The notes under the pieces are model-generated. The model ran no database searches and had not been told where the DNA came from. It saw only the letters and a list, made by a program, of their open reading frames with translations. Below are positions 1-6,528 of a DNA stretch of 13,908 bases, piece by piece; position 1 is the stretch's first letter, and each line of letters begins with the position of its first letter. The stretch is taken from contig JAITJK010000022.1 of assembly GCA_031278935.1 (NCBI GenBank), forward strand, positions 1 through 13,908, in the 5' to 3' direction. A program made the translations under genes and the position numbers. This DNA is from Spirochaetaceae bacterium (lineage in GTDB: Bacteria > Spirochaetota > Spirochaetia > Treponematales > Breznakiellaceae).

Positions 1-225
1 ATCGCCTACCTGACCAATCGGAACATCGTCGGTTCCTTTTGGGGTATCATCAATACCCTATCCCAGCCCATCCTGTACCGCATGAACCGGCTCTTGTTCA
101 GGCGGCGCTTGGTTCATTATCGGACCGGACTCCTTACGGCCATCGGGCTCTTGGCCGCAGTGATGATCGCCTTGCACTTCCTCCTGACCGCAGCGGTGTT
201 CTGGGTGCAGCGGCTGCCTTTCTAG
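1..225 (+). CDS. C-terminal fragment of a membrane protein, possibly YggT family
   Basis: An open frame runs from the window edge to a TAG stop and gives the last 74 residues of a protein whose start lies outside. The fragment has a polar stretch, then a Pro-containing segment (SQPILYRMNRLLFRRR), then one strongly hydrophobic segment at about residues 46-69, ending in QRLPF. The arrangement of Asn-Pro/Gln-Pro followed by a basic patch and a transmembrane helix resembles the half-repeat of YggT-family inner-membrane proteins, but the match is by eye only. Only 23 bases separate its stop from the recG start, so the two genes are probably co-transcribed. It could equally be another small integral membrane protein. 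I am sure of the frame and unsure of the family. Confidence 0.55.
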   Translation: MAYLTNRNIVGSFWGIINTLSQPILYRMNRLLFRRRLVHYRTGLLTAIGLLAAVMIALHFLLTAAVFWVQRLPF

Positions 226-248
226 CCCCGAGGATGAGCGCCTAAACC

Positions 249-2387
249 ATGCTGCTACGGGAACTGACCATGCCCCTGGACACGATCAAGGGTATAGGGC
301 CGGTGGCCGTTAAAGTCCTGGCCAAACGAGGAATAGACCGCGTCCAGGCCCTGCTGTGCCACTACCCCCGAACCTGGGAGGACCGCAGTTGCTACCGGCC
401 CCTAAAGGACTTCCGCCTTGCCCCGGTCTGTACGGTGGTGCGGATCCTTGCCCGGGACTGGTTTTTCAATTCCCGTACGGGGAAGCAAGACCTGAAGGTG
501 TATGTGGAGGACCAGGGCAGTCGGGCAGTCTTGGTGTGTTACAACCAGCCCTTTATGGAGCGGCTGCTCGTGGTGGGGGCCTACTACTGGCTGTGGGGGA
601 CCTTCCAGTATAAATTTGGCGAGCTACAATCCTCGTCCTTTGAAGTGGAAGCCCTGCCTGCGGGGACACCGCCGCCGTCTCTGGACACCGGGGCGCCTCT
701 GGGGAAACTCATCTTGAGCCGGAACTTTGGCCGGATCCTGCCAGTGTATCCCTTGAGCGAGGGCCTTACGCAGGGGAAAGTCCGGCGTTTCATGGAGCAG
801 GCCCTGGACCAATACCCTTCTTTGGAGGACGAAGTGCCCGCGCATCTGCTCAAGCAGCGTCATCTGCTCCCCAAAGCCCAGGCGCTCAGGGCCCTCCATT
901 TCCCCCCCTCCTTGGCCGTTCTGGAGCAGGCCAGGAAAACCCTCATCTATGAAGAATTGTTTTCTTTAGAATTGCTTATCGCTCAACGGGCTTTAGCCCG
1001 CCGGACTTTAGTCCGGGAGGACGCGCTCCCTAACCAGGAGCCCCTGCAGGATGGATCCCCCATCGCGGGAGATCCCGGCTCCTGGGTTCCCCTGCAACGG
1101 CGCCTCTTGGAATGTCTGCCCTTCCGCCTCACCCCGGGCCAAGAGGCGGTGATGCGGACCATCAACCAGGAGATGGACGGTCCCTACCCCATGGCCCGGC
1201 TTTTGCAGGGAGACGTGGGGTCTGGCAAGACCCTGGTATCCTTGCTTGCGGCCTTACGAGGGGTGGAGCGCAGCGGCCAGACGGCCTTGATGGCTCCGAC
1301 GGAACTCTTGGCCCGGCAGCACGGAGAAACAGCGGCCCGGCTCCTGGAACCCTTGGGAGTCCGTTGCGGGTTTCTCAGTGGGAATCTTAAGGCTCAAGGC
1401 CGTACACAGACGCTTAAACGCCTCTCGGCCGGGGAGCTGGACCTTGTGGTGGGCACCCACGCGCTCTTTTCCAAAGACGTACAGTATAAAAGCCTCCGTC
1501 TGGTGATCATAGACGAACAGCACCGCTTCGGGGTGCTCCAGCGGCAGGCCATCATGGACAAAGGGGAGCAGCCGGATCTGCTTATGATGAGCGCTACCCC
1601 CATACCCCGTACCTTGGCGCTGACGATCTTCGGTGACTTGGACATCTCGGTCATTCGGGACCTACCTCCGGGGCGCAAGCCGGTTATCACCCATCTCACC
1701 CGGGAATCCAACGAAACCAAGGTATACGATTTTGTGCGGAAGGAGCTTTCCGCAGGCAGGCAGGCCTATTTTGTGTATCCCCTAATTGAAGCGGATGACC
1801 GGAGCAGCCTCAAAGCCGCTCAGTCTATGGCCGCTCGGCTTTCTGGTGAGGTATTTCCCCAGCATACCGTGGCGCTGATTCATGGGAAATTGGATGAAGA
1901 TACCAAGCGACGCACTATGGAGGCCTTTCGTACTGGGGAGGTCCGGGTTCTCGTGGCCACCAGCGTGGTGGAAGTCGGGGTGGACGTCCCGAATGCCAGC
2001 TGCATGGTGATAGAGCAGGCTGAACGCTTTGGTCTTGCGGCTCTGCACCAGCTTCGGGGCCGAGTTGGCCGGGGGGAGGTCCAGTCCTACTGTTTTCTGA
2101 TCTATTCCGATGCCACCCCTTCGGGGACCTCGGATTCGGCGCTCACCGACCAGGGCAAAGCCCGGCTCAAGGTAATGCTGGAGAGCACCGATGGTTTTGT
2201 GATAGCTGAAGAAGACCTGAAACTGCGCGGCCCGGGGCACATAACCGGGACCGAACAGGCGGGCTTTCTGGCCTTAGGTATCGCTGACCCACTACGGGAT
2301 ACCGTCCTTCTGGAGCAAGCCCGAACCGACGCCTTCGCCACCACCTACCGTGGTGGAGACGTAGCCCTTGACGGGCCGCATGATTAG
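249..2387 (+). CDS. recG: ATP-dependent DNA helicase RecG
   Basis: RecG remodels stalled replication forks and branched DNA in the cytoplasm. The 712-residue product has the whole family layout. A helix-hairpin-like start (GIGPVAVKVL, about 16-25) leads into the OB-fold wedge domain (about 55-140). The helicase core has Walker A GDVGSGKT (321-328), DEQH (422-425), SAT (448-450), the TSVVEVGVDVPNA motif (571-583) and QLRGRVGRG (601-609). The C-terminal RGPG motif is at 660-663. It is slightly longer than the usual length of about 690. Part of the excess lies between the wedge and helicase domains (about residues 247-285), where a double DNA hairpin is found. An ATG at 270 is an alternative start; 249 is preferred because LLREL fits the family N-terminus. 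The last codons and stop overlap the left arm of an inverted-repeat element. Assignment is firm. Confidence 0.97.
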   Translation: MLLRELTMPLDTIKGIGPVAVKVLAKRGIDRVQALLCHYPRTWEDRSCYRPLKDFRLAPVCTVVRILARDWFFNSRTGKQDLKVYVEDQGSRAVLVCYNQPFMERLLVVGAYYWLWGTFQYKFGELQSSSFEVEALPAGTPPPSLDTGAPLGKLILSRNFGRILPVYPLSEGLTQGKVRRFMEQALDQYPSLEDEVPAHLLKQRHLLPKAQALRALHFPPSLAVLEQARKTLIYEELFSLELLIAQRALARRTLVREDALPNQEPLQDGSPIAGDPGSWVPLQRRLLECLPFRLTPGQEAVMRTINQEMDGPYPMARLLQGDVGSGKTLVSLLAALRGVERSGQTALMAPTELLARQHGETAARLLEPLGVRCGFLSGNLKAQGRTQTLKRLSAGELDLVVGTHALFSKDVQYKSLRLVIIDEQHRFGVLQRQAIMDKGEQPDLLMMSATPIPRTLALTIFGDLDISVIRDLPPGRKPVITHLTRESNETKVYDFVRKELSAGRQAYFVYPLIEADDRSSLKAAQSMAARLSGEVFPQHTVALIHGKLDEDTKRRTMEAFRTGEVRVLVATSVVEVGVDVPNASCMVIEQAERFGLAALHQLRGRVGRGEVQSYCFLIYSDATPSGTSDSALTDQGKARLKVMLESTDGFVIAEEDLKLRGPGHITGTEQAGFLALGIADPLRDTVLLEQARTDAFATTYRGGDVALDGPHD
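987..1016. repeat. Tandem pair of perfect hairpins inside recG
   Basis: Two perfect inverted repeats lie head to tail with no base between them. The first has 5-bp arms CGGGC/GCCCG (987-991 and 996-1000). The second has 6-bp arms CCGGAC/GTCCGG (1001-1006 and 1011-1016). Each encloses the same four-base loop TTTA. They are read in frame as part of RALARRTLVRED, in the linker between the RecG wedge and helicase domains. Paired palindromes of this kind look like a short palindromic repeat that has settled inside a coding sequence. No second copy is visible in this window. Confidence 0.7.
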
Positions 2388-2503
2388 GAAACGGGGAACC
2401 CCTCGCTTCGGGTTTCGCGTAGGGAAGGGTCGTGGCCCGCCAGCGGGTTGAAGGCCGGCTGGCCGTGTGCGCTCCTCGCCAGCTGTCCCTAATCACGTGG
2501 CCC
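2373..2503. repeat. 131-bp element with 16-bp imperfect terminal inverted repeats
   Basis: The left arm at 2373-2388 and the right arm at 2488-2503 are reverse complements at 14 of 16 positions; both contain TGATTAGG or its complement. The left arm includes the last recG codons and its TAG stop. Inside are further pairings, notably GCCAGC (at about 2442) with GCTGGC (at about 2458). The interior has no convincing gene, although the minus strand stays open across it. The size, TIR-like ends and palindromic interior fit a non-coding miniature mobile element or a large palindromic intergenic repeat. It lies between two convergent genes and could also fold as a bidirectional transcript end, but it lacks a T-tract. 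Confidence 0.5.
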
Positions 2504-2549
2504 CCTGCCCTTGGTAAATACGCCCCGCCTGTAGAAGGGAGGTCCGGCC

Positions 2550-3653
2550 TTATCCCTCACCAAGCAGCCCCCCATACGACTCTACGGCAGGTGGTGGCAT
2601 AACGGTTTGCCGATATATTTCCCGGTTAAGCATGGAGAGAATAAGCACCGCACCTACCGGAAGCCGGTAGGGTACCGTGAATACCCCACCCCGGTAGAGC
2701 ACCGAAAGGAGGCTGCGCCGTTCTCCGGAGGGAAGCAGGCTCTCCAACTGCACCGGCAGGGGATAGGGATTCTTGGGGATGCTGTAGGTGAAAAGATCAA
2801 AGACCTCGTCGCCGGCCAATACCTGGGGAACAGTAATCGTGAAAGCTACCGGGGTTTGGTCATCCACCGGGGACCGGCCCGGAGGGTCTTGGAATACGAC
2901 GGTTTCCGGCCTCTCATCTCGCCGGGCCTGGCGCAGGGAAAAGGTGAAATTGATCCCCGACCGGCTGATTTCTTCCAAGGCCGCGTTCAGCGGTAATCCC
3001 ACCAGGTCGGGTACAGGAATCATAACCTTTTCCGGGCCCCGGCTCACTACGAATTCCAAGGTCAAAGGCCCGTTTATACTGGTTCCCGGTTCAGGATGCT
3101 GCTGGAGTATGGTCCCCGGGGCTTCGGCGGCATAGGCGTACATAAAGGGTTCTTGTAAAGACAAGAGGGTTTTGTTGGCCGCGGTAGAGAGCATCTGTAA
3201 CTCCACCCGCACCTCAGTGACGTTGCGGCCCCGGTAATCCTCCACTTGGCTCATCACCACCCCTTGACTCACCACGAGCTGTATCCGGTGGCTACCGGCT
3301 TTTACCGTGGAACCTGGAGGGGGGTTCTGTTCCAAGATAAACCCCTTATCACTTGAAGACTGGGAATAGCGTAGCTGAATCCGGGGGTAGAGATCTTTTT
3401 CCTGTAAGGTCAACAAGGCGCTGGCGAGATCCTTGCCCAATACGTCCGGAACCTTGATCTCCTCCGCTCCCTGCACGGCTACAAAGAAGACCATCAGGGC
3501 AATAATACCGACGAACACCAAAAGGCAAAAGGCGAAAAACATAAAGAGCGCTGCCCGGGGCTTACGCGGCCTAGAAGGCCCTTCCGACTGTACCTCCCGG
3601 ACCACTTCCGCCGGAGCCACGGCGGCATTCGGATCAAATCGGCTGTATCCCAT
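2550..3653 (-). CDS. Membrane-anchored three-PASTA-domain protein without a kinase domain
   Basis: A 367-residue protein. It has a short basic cytoplasmic N-terminus (1-34) and one transmembrane helix (about 35-60). Three PASTA-like repeats follow outside the membrane (about 63-131, 132-206 and 207-277), each with the (V/I)PD(L/V)xG-type opening or the QxPxPG turn (QNPPPGS, QHPEPGT, QDPPGRS). A C-terminal domain (278-367) is unrecognised. PASTA domains bind muropeptides or peptidoglycan-like ligands, so a periplasmic cell-wall role is likely. No Ser/Thr kinase or transpeptidase domain is attached. A purine-rich ribosome site (GAGAGGGG) sits about seven bases before the ATG. The gene starts 64 bases after the fmt stop and is probably the last gene of def-fmt-PASTA. 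It is convergent with recG. Confidence 0.85.
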   Translation of the reverse strand: MGYSRFDPNAAVAPAEVVREVQSEGPSRPRKPRAALFMFFAFCLLVFVGIIALMVFFVAVQGAEEIKVPDVLGKDLASALLTLQEKDLYPRIQLRYSQSSSDKGFILEQNPPPGSTVKAGSHRIQLVVSQGVVMSQVEDYRGRNVTEVRVELQMLSTAANKTLLSLQEPFMYAYAAEAPGTILQQHPEPGTSINGPLTLEFVVSRGPEKVMIPVPDLVGLPLNAALEEISRSGINFTFSLRQARRDERPETVVFQDPPGRSPVDDQTPVAFTITVPQVLAGDEVFDLFTYSIPKNPYPLPVQLESLLPSGERRSLLSVLYRGGVFTVPYRLPVGAVLILSMLNREIYRQTVMPPPAVESYGGLLGEG

Positions 3654-3717
3654 AGTAAAACCCCTCTCTTCCTTGTTTTATCGGGTGTTGTGCATTGGCT
3701 TTGGACCTTCCCCACCC

Positions 3718-4695
3718 TCATCCCAGGGAGGAATCCAGGAAATTCCGGGCACCATTCAGAAAAACACGCCAGTCTAAGGCTTTTTTGGTACCGTATTGCA
3801 GCCGGCTAACCCCTAAGACCCCCTCCCCCGTTTGTATCAGGACCCCTGTGTGTTTGTCTATGCCTAGCACCGCCCCGGGAGCTGCGGGTTTTGCCGCCTC
3901 CACTCCGGGGCATAAGGGTTTTCCTTCCAGGATGTAGAGGTACTGGCCCTCATGCATGGTCCAGCACAGGGGCCAAGGCGTAAAGGCCCGAATCTGGGCG
4001 GCAATACGGTGCGCCGATAGGGTCCAGTCAATACGACCGTCCCCTTTGGTGATAAGGGAGCAATAGGTCGCTTTTTCCTCGTCCTGAGGTCTTCCCGTGA
4101 GTGTACCCTGGGCAAAGCCCTGGAGGAGCAGAGGAAGCAGGTCCGCAGCTTTACGCCCCATCAGGGCACTCAGTTCTCCTGTGGTCTCCTCCCCGGTTAA
4201 GGGAAAAGGCTCCTGGAACAAAATGTCCCCCGCGTCCATGGCACTGGCCAAGGTCTGAATAGTGATGCCCGTTTCCCGGTCCTCCGCGAGGATCGCCGCT
4301 TGAAGCGGGGTGGGCCCCCGGTAGCGGGGTAAAAGACTGGGATGGATATTGACGCCTCCCTGGGGAAAGATCCCTAAGAACCACGGCGGAAAGATCCGGC
4401 CATAGGCAAAAGAAACGAGGATATCCGGCTGTAGACCCGCAATCGCGTCCCCTAGCACTGGGCTAAGGACCTGGCTCTTAAACTGCCCTATCCGCGTCTT
4501 TCCCCGGCCTTGTTCCGAGAGCTCTGTTACGGCGGCGCTTACGGCGGTGGGTTCGCTCCTGCCGTGCCGTCCTCGGGGTTTATCGGGGTTAGTGAGTACC
4601 CCCACAAGCTGGTGTTCCCCCGAAATCTCTAGTTCCACAAGCCGTTGTAAGGCGGGGACCGCGATATCCGGGCTTCCGGCGTAAACAATCCGCAT
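3718..4695 (-). CDS. fmt: Methionyl-tRNA formyltransferase
   Basis: Fmt transfers a formyl group from 10-formyl-tetrahydrofolate to Met-tRNA(fMet), making the initiator for bacterial translation. The 325-residue product begins with MRIVYAGSPDIAVPALQ, matching the family's first strand and phosphate loop. It carries the catalytic triad as N116, H118 and D154, in VNIHPSLLPRYRG and SAMDAGDI. The C-terminal tRNA-binding domain follows from about residue 210 (AFTPWPLC is typical). Length is close to the usual 310-320. Its ATG is only five bases after the def stop, with AAGGG just upstream, so translation is probably coupled to def. Def removes the formyl group that Fmt adds, and this pairing in one operon is common in bacteria. 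Confidence 0.96.
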   Translation of the reverse strand: MRIVYAGSPDIAVPALQRLVELEISGEHQLVGVLTNPDKPRGRHGRSEPTAVSAAVTELSEQGRGKTRIGQFKSQVLSPVLGDAIAGLQPDILVSFAYGRIFPPWFLGIFPQGGVNIHPSLLPRYRGPTPLQAAILAEDRETGITIQTLASAMDAGDILFQEPFPLTGEETTGELSALMGRKAADLLPLLLQGFAQGTLTGRPQDEEKATYCSLITKGDGRIDWTLSAHRIAAQIRAFTPWPLCWTMHEGQYLYILEGKPLCPGVEAAKPAAPGAVLGIDKHTGVLIQTGEGVLGVSRLQYGTKKALDWRVFLNGARNFLDSSLG

Positions 4696-4700
4696 AGCCC

Positions 4701-5231
4701 TTACGCTCGCTGCTGTTTCTCGATTTTGGCGAGGATCCGGTTCCGTTTGGTCTCGGACAGGCGATCAATAAAAAGGGTGCCCTCCAGATGATCGTATTCA
4801 TGGAGGATAACCCGGGCCAGTATGCCGTCCGCGTCTTGGGTAAAGGACCGGCCTTTTTCATTCCAAGCATGAATTCGCAGGGCTTTGGGCCGGAGCACCT
4901 GCACCCAGACACCGGGAATGGAAAGGCAGCCCTCTTCGTATTTCACGGTTTCCTCGGAGGTTTCCAGTAAGGAGGGATTGATGAACACCCGGGGAATATC
5001 CTTGTCCACATGAACCACGAAGATCCGTTGGAGCAAGCCCACTTGAGGGCCGGCAAGCCCTACCCCCTTGCCCACGTACAAGGTATGGAGTAAGGCCTCG
5101 ACGATACGGGCAGTCTCGGCATTGATCTTGGCAACCGGTGAGGCTTTTTGCCTAAGCACGTCGTTTCCCAAGGTTACGATTTCTAAGGTTTCCCGGTTCT
5201 CCGCCGTTTCCCTCTTGGTTTTATGTGCCAT
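4701..5231 (-). CDS. def: Peptide deformylase
   Basis: A metalloenzyme that removes the N-formyl group from new polypeptides. All three signature motifs are present in the 176-residue product: GVGLAGPQVG (56-65, motif I), EGCLSIP (100-106, with metal ligand C102) and HEYDHLEGTLF (144-154, ligands H144 and H148, catalytic E145). The second Ala of the common GLAAxQ is Gly here, a variant also seen in active enzymes. About 15 polar residues (AHKTKRETAENRE) precede the usual start of the fold at LEIVTLGND. No other ATG lies nearer the fold, so this start is kept. It has no visible Shine-Dalgarno and lies just after a strong promoter. First gene of def-fmt-PASTA. Confidence 0.96.
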   Translation of the reverse strand: MAHKTKRETAENRETLEIVTLGNDVLRQKASPVAKINAETARIVEALLHTLYVGKGVGLAGPQVGLLQRIFVVHVDKDIPRVFINPSLLETSEETVKYEEGCLSIPGVWVQVLRPKALRIHAWNEKGRSFTQDADGILARVILHEYDHLEGTLFIDRLSETKRNRILAKIEKQQRA

Positions 5232-5240
5232 AAGGGCTTT

Positions 5241-5269
5241 ATTATAGAAAAAAAAAAACGTCTGTACAA
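5241..5269 (-). promoter_or_regulatory. Sigma-70-type promoter for def, with an 11-nt T run in the spacer
   Basis: Read on the minus strand: -35 TTGTAC (5269-5264), a spacer of exactly 17 bases (5263-5247), and -10 TATAAT (5246-5241). The spacer contains 11 consecutive T residues (5258-5248). Transcription should begin near 5234, only a few bases before the def ATG at 5231, so the message would be leaderless or nearly so. There is no Shine-Dalgarno-like sequence between the -10 and the ATG. Confidence 0.7.
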
Positions 5270-5296
5270 GGTAAAGGAAGGAACCTAGGCCTGACC

Positions 5297-5325
5297 TTGA
5301 CAGGGAAGGGCCCGAACCCTATAGT
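5297..5325 (+). promoter_or_regulatory. Sigma-70-type promoter for luxS
   Basis: The -35 is a perfect TTGACA (5297-5302), the spacer is 17 bases, and the -10 is TATAGT (5320-5325; five of six match consensus). The expected start near 5332 gives a leader of about 86 bases before the luxS ATG. The -35 outer edges of this promoter and the divergent def promoter are only 27 bases apart, and both belong to a shared ACCTTG(T)ACAG module. Confidence 0.7.
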
Positions 5326-5417
5326 AGCAAACAAGAAAGTGGTACGGTCCTGGAGGTATTAAAAAAATAATTCGAGCATTGTACCCAAGAAACCTATGGA
5401 GAGATTAAAGAAAGAAC

Positions 5418-5894
5418 ATGGAAAAAATTGCCAGTTTTCAAGTGGATCACCTGCGCTTAAAACCCGGGGTGTTTGTTTCCCGAAGGGACCAGTTCGAGAC
5501 GCTGGTCCTCACCACCTTGGACCTCCGGTTTAAGGAGCCCAATAAGGAGCCGGTGATGGATATGCCGGCCCTGCATACCATCGAACACCTGGGAGCCACT
5601 TTCTTACGTTCCCATAAGGAGTGGAGCTCCCGGGTGGTATACTTCGGCCCCATGGGGTGCCGTACCGGGTTTTACCTCATTCTTGAGGGGAATCGCACTT
5701 CTAGGGATGTCCTTCCGCTGCTGAGAGAAATGGCTGATTGGATCCTCACCTTTGAGGGCGCCATCCCTGGGGCTGCACCGGCGGAATGCGGGAACTGCCA
5801 GGAGCAGAACCTGAATATGGCCCAATGGGAAATCCGGCGGTATGCAGAGATGCTACGAAACCCGACTGAGGAGAATCTTAATTACCCTGCCTAA
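5418..5894 (+). CDS. luxS: S-ribosylhomocysteine lyase (AI-2 synthase)
   Basis: LuxS splits S-ribosylhomocysteine into homocysteine and 4,5-dihydroxy-2,3-pentanedione, the precursor of AI-2. The 158-residue product has standard length and motifs: HTIEH gives metal ligands H53 and H57 with the general base E56; FGPMGCRTGFYL holds the catalytic cysteine C81; C124 in PAECGN is the third metal ligand. It stands alone between a strong promoter and a terminator, so it is probably monocistronic with a leader of about 86 bases. Ribosome binding probably uses the purine run just before the ATG; a GGAGAG at 5398-5403 is rather far. The SAH nucleosidase that supplies its substrate is encoded about 3.8 kb away on the other strand. 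Confidence 0.97.
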   Translation: MEKIASFQVDHLRLKPGVFVSRRDQFETLVLTTLDLRFKEPNKEPVMDMPALHTIEHLGATFLRSHKEWSSRVVYFGPMGCRTGFYLILEGNRTSRDVLPLLREMADWILTFEGAIPGAAPAECGNCQEQNLNMAQWEIRRYAEMLRNPTEENLNYPA

Positions 5895-6067
5895 AGGCGC
5901 CATCATTACTAAAACAGTCGTATTTGTCCCAAGTCCTTGACCTTACGAGAAAATTTGGGTAACTTAAAAGGACTGATGATACGGTATTATGTGCTTTTTC
6001 ATCACCGACATACAAAGTGTTTTGCTGTTAGCATCTTACGTTACTTAATAGCCGTATTATCAGTTTG

Positions 6068-6117
6068 CCTCCCGGGTTTCCTCACCTCCTTTTCCCGGGG
6101 GGTTTTCTTTATTTTTT
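6068..6117 (+). terminator. Rho-independent terminator downstream of luxS
   Basis: A 9-bp stem, CCTCCCGGG (6068-6076) with CCCGGGGGG (6094-6102) and one G-T wobble, encloses a 17-base loop. A T-rich run follows (TTTTCTTTATTTTTT, 6103-6117). It lies about 170 bases after the luxS stop. The region before it (5895-6067) is AT-rich and has no supported gene. The terminator ends just before the acylphosphatase ribosome site, so a leader or attenuator role for that gene cannot be excluded. Confidence 0.8.
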
Positions 6118-6134
6118 ATAGAGGGAAGTCAGGG

Positions 6135-6446
6135 ATGCATATCATAGGTGGAGCGGCGGCCCCAGAAGCCGGGGTATCTGCCTTCTTTGCCCAGATTCAG
6201 GGTCGGGTGCAAGGGGTCGGATTCCGGTATCTTGCGGCCCAAGAAGCCCGACGCTTGGGTCTTTCGGGGTGGGTACGCAATAGAAGCGACGGCACGGTGG
6301 AAGTCTGGTCCGAAGGGCCGGCGGACAAACAGGCCACTTTTCTTGCTTGGCTTCGCCGAGGGCCGCCCTCCGCGCGGGTTACGTCCCTGCGCCATGAGTC
6401 TTGTTCGCCTACGGCGAACTATCCCGATTTCTCTGTCCAATTCTAA
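6135..6446 (+). CDS. acyP: Acylphosphatase
   Basis: A small cytoplasmic hydrolase of carboxyl-phosphate bonds such as acetyl phosphate or 1,3-bisphosphoglycerate; the physiological substrate is not clear in bacteria. The 103-residue product carries the signature GRVQGVGFR (23-31), with catalytic R31, and GWVRNRSDGTVEV (45-57), with catalytic N49. The fold begins at about residue 15, so about 14 extra residues precede it. The frame stays open upstream to 5937, but that part crosses the terminator hairpin. The ATG at 6135 has a good ribosome site (GAGGGAAG, six bases upstream). The C-terminus (YPDFSVQF) is a usual ending of the family. Confidence 0.9.
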   Translation: MHIIGGAAAPEAGVSAFFAQIQGRVQGVGFRYLAAQEARRLGLSGWVRNRSDGTVEVWSEGPADKQATFLAWLRRGPPSARVTSLRHESCSPTANYPDFSVQF

Positions 6447-6452
6447 GTCCTT

Positions 6453-6480
6453 TTGCCTCGAGCGGGTTCCCCTCTATAGA
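6453..6480 (+). promoter_or_regulatory. Possible promoter before the 6529 gene
   Basis: TTGCCT (6453-6458), a 16-base spacer and TATAGA (6475-6480) match the sigma-70 consensus at four of six positions in each box. It lies directly after the acylphosphatase stop and about 50 bases before the next start. This is suggestive only. Confidence 0.3.
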
Positions 6481-6528
6481 AGCTTCGGCGTTGTACCGAT
6501 AAGCATATAGGAGAATGGTTTAAGAGAA

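Noticed and set aside
39..245. 68-codon plus-strand frame at the left edge
   Set aside because: It overlaps the frame that gives a transmembrane helix and a stop close to recG. Its own product is Pro/Arg/Ala-rich without features.
2167..2496. 109-codon minus-strand frame running from the inverted-repeat element into recG
   Set aside because: It covers strongly conserved recG codons in antisense. The open frame across the element is probably chance in GC-rich palindromic DNA, though similar translations might appear wherever the element recurs.
2388..2549. tRNA or small RNA gene in the gap after recG
   Set aside because: No cloverleaf, T-loop consensus or promoter/terminator pair can be drawn; the inverted-repeat element explains most of the structure.
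2654..2670. Perfect 7-bp hairpin CTACCGG-AAG-CCGGTAG
   Set aside because: It lies well inside the PASTA gene, has no T-run or second copy, and is plausible by chance at this base composition.
5332..5417. SAM or SAH riboswitch in the luxS leader
   Set aside because: I could not find the conserved core of any such riboswitch; only a weak GGTAC/GTACC pairing is present.
5937..6134. Upstream extension of the acylphosphatase frame, giving a hydrophobic N-terminus
   Set aside because: It crosses the terminator hairpin and T-run, starts at TTG without a ribosome site, and the ATG at 6135 has a good one. The acylphosphatase fold is complete from that ATG.
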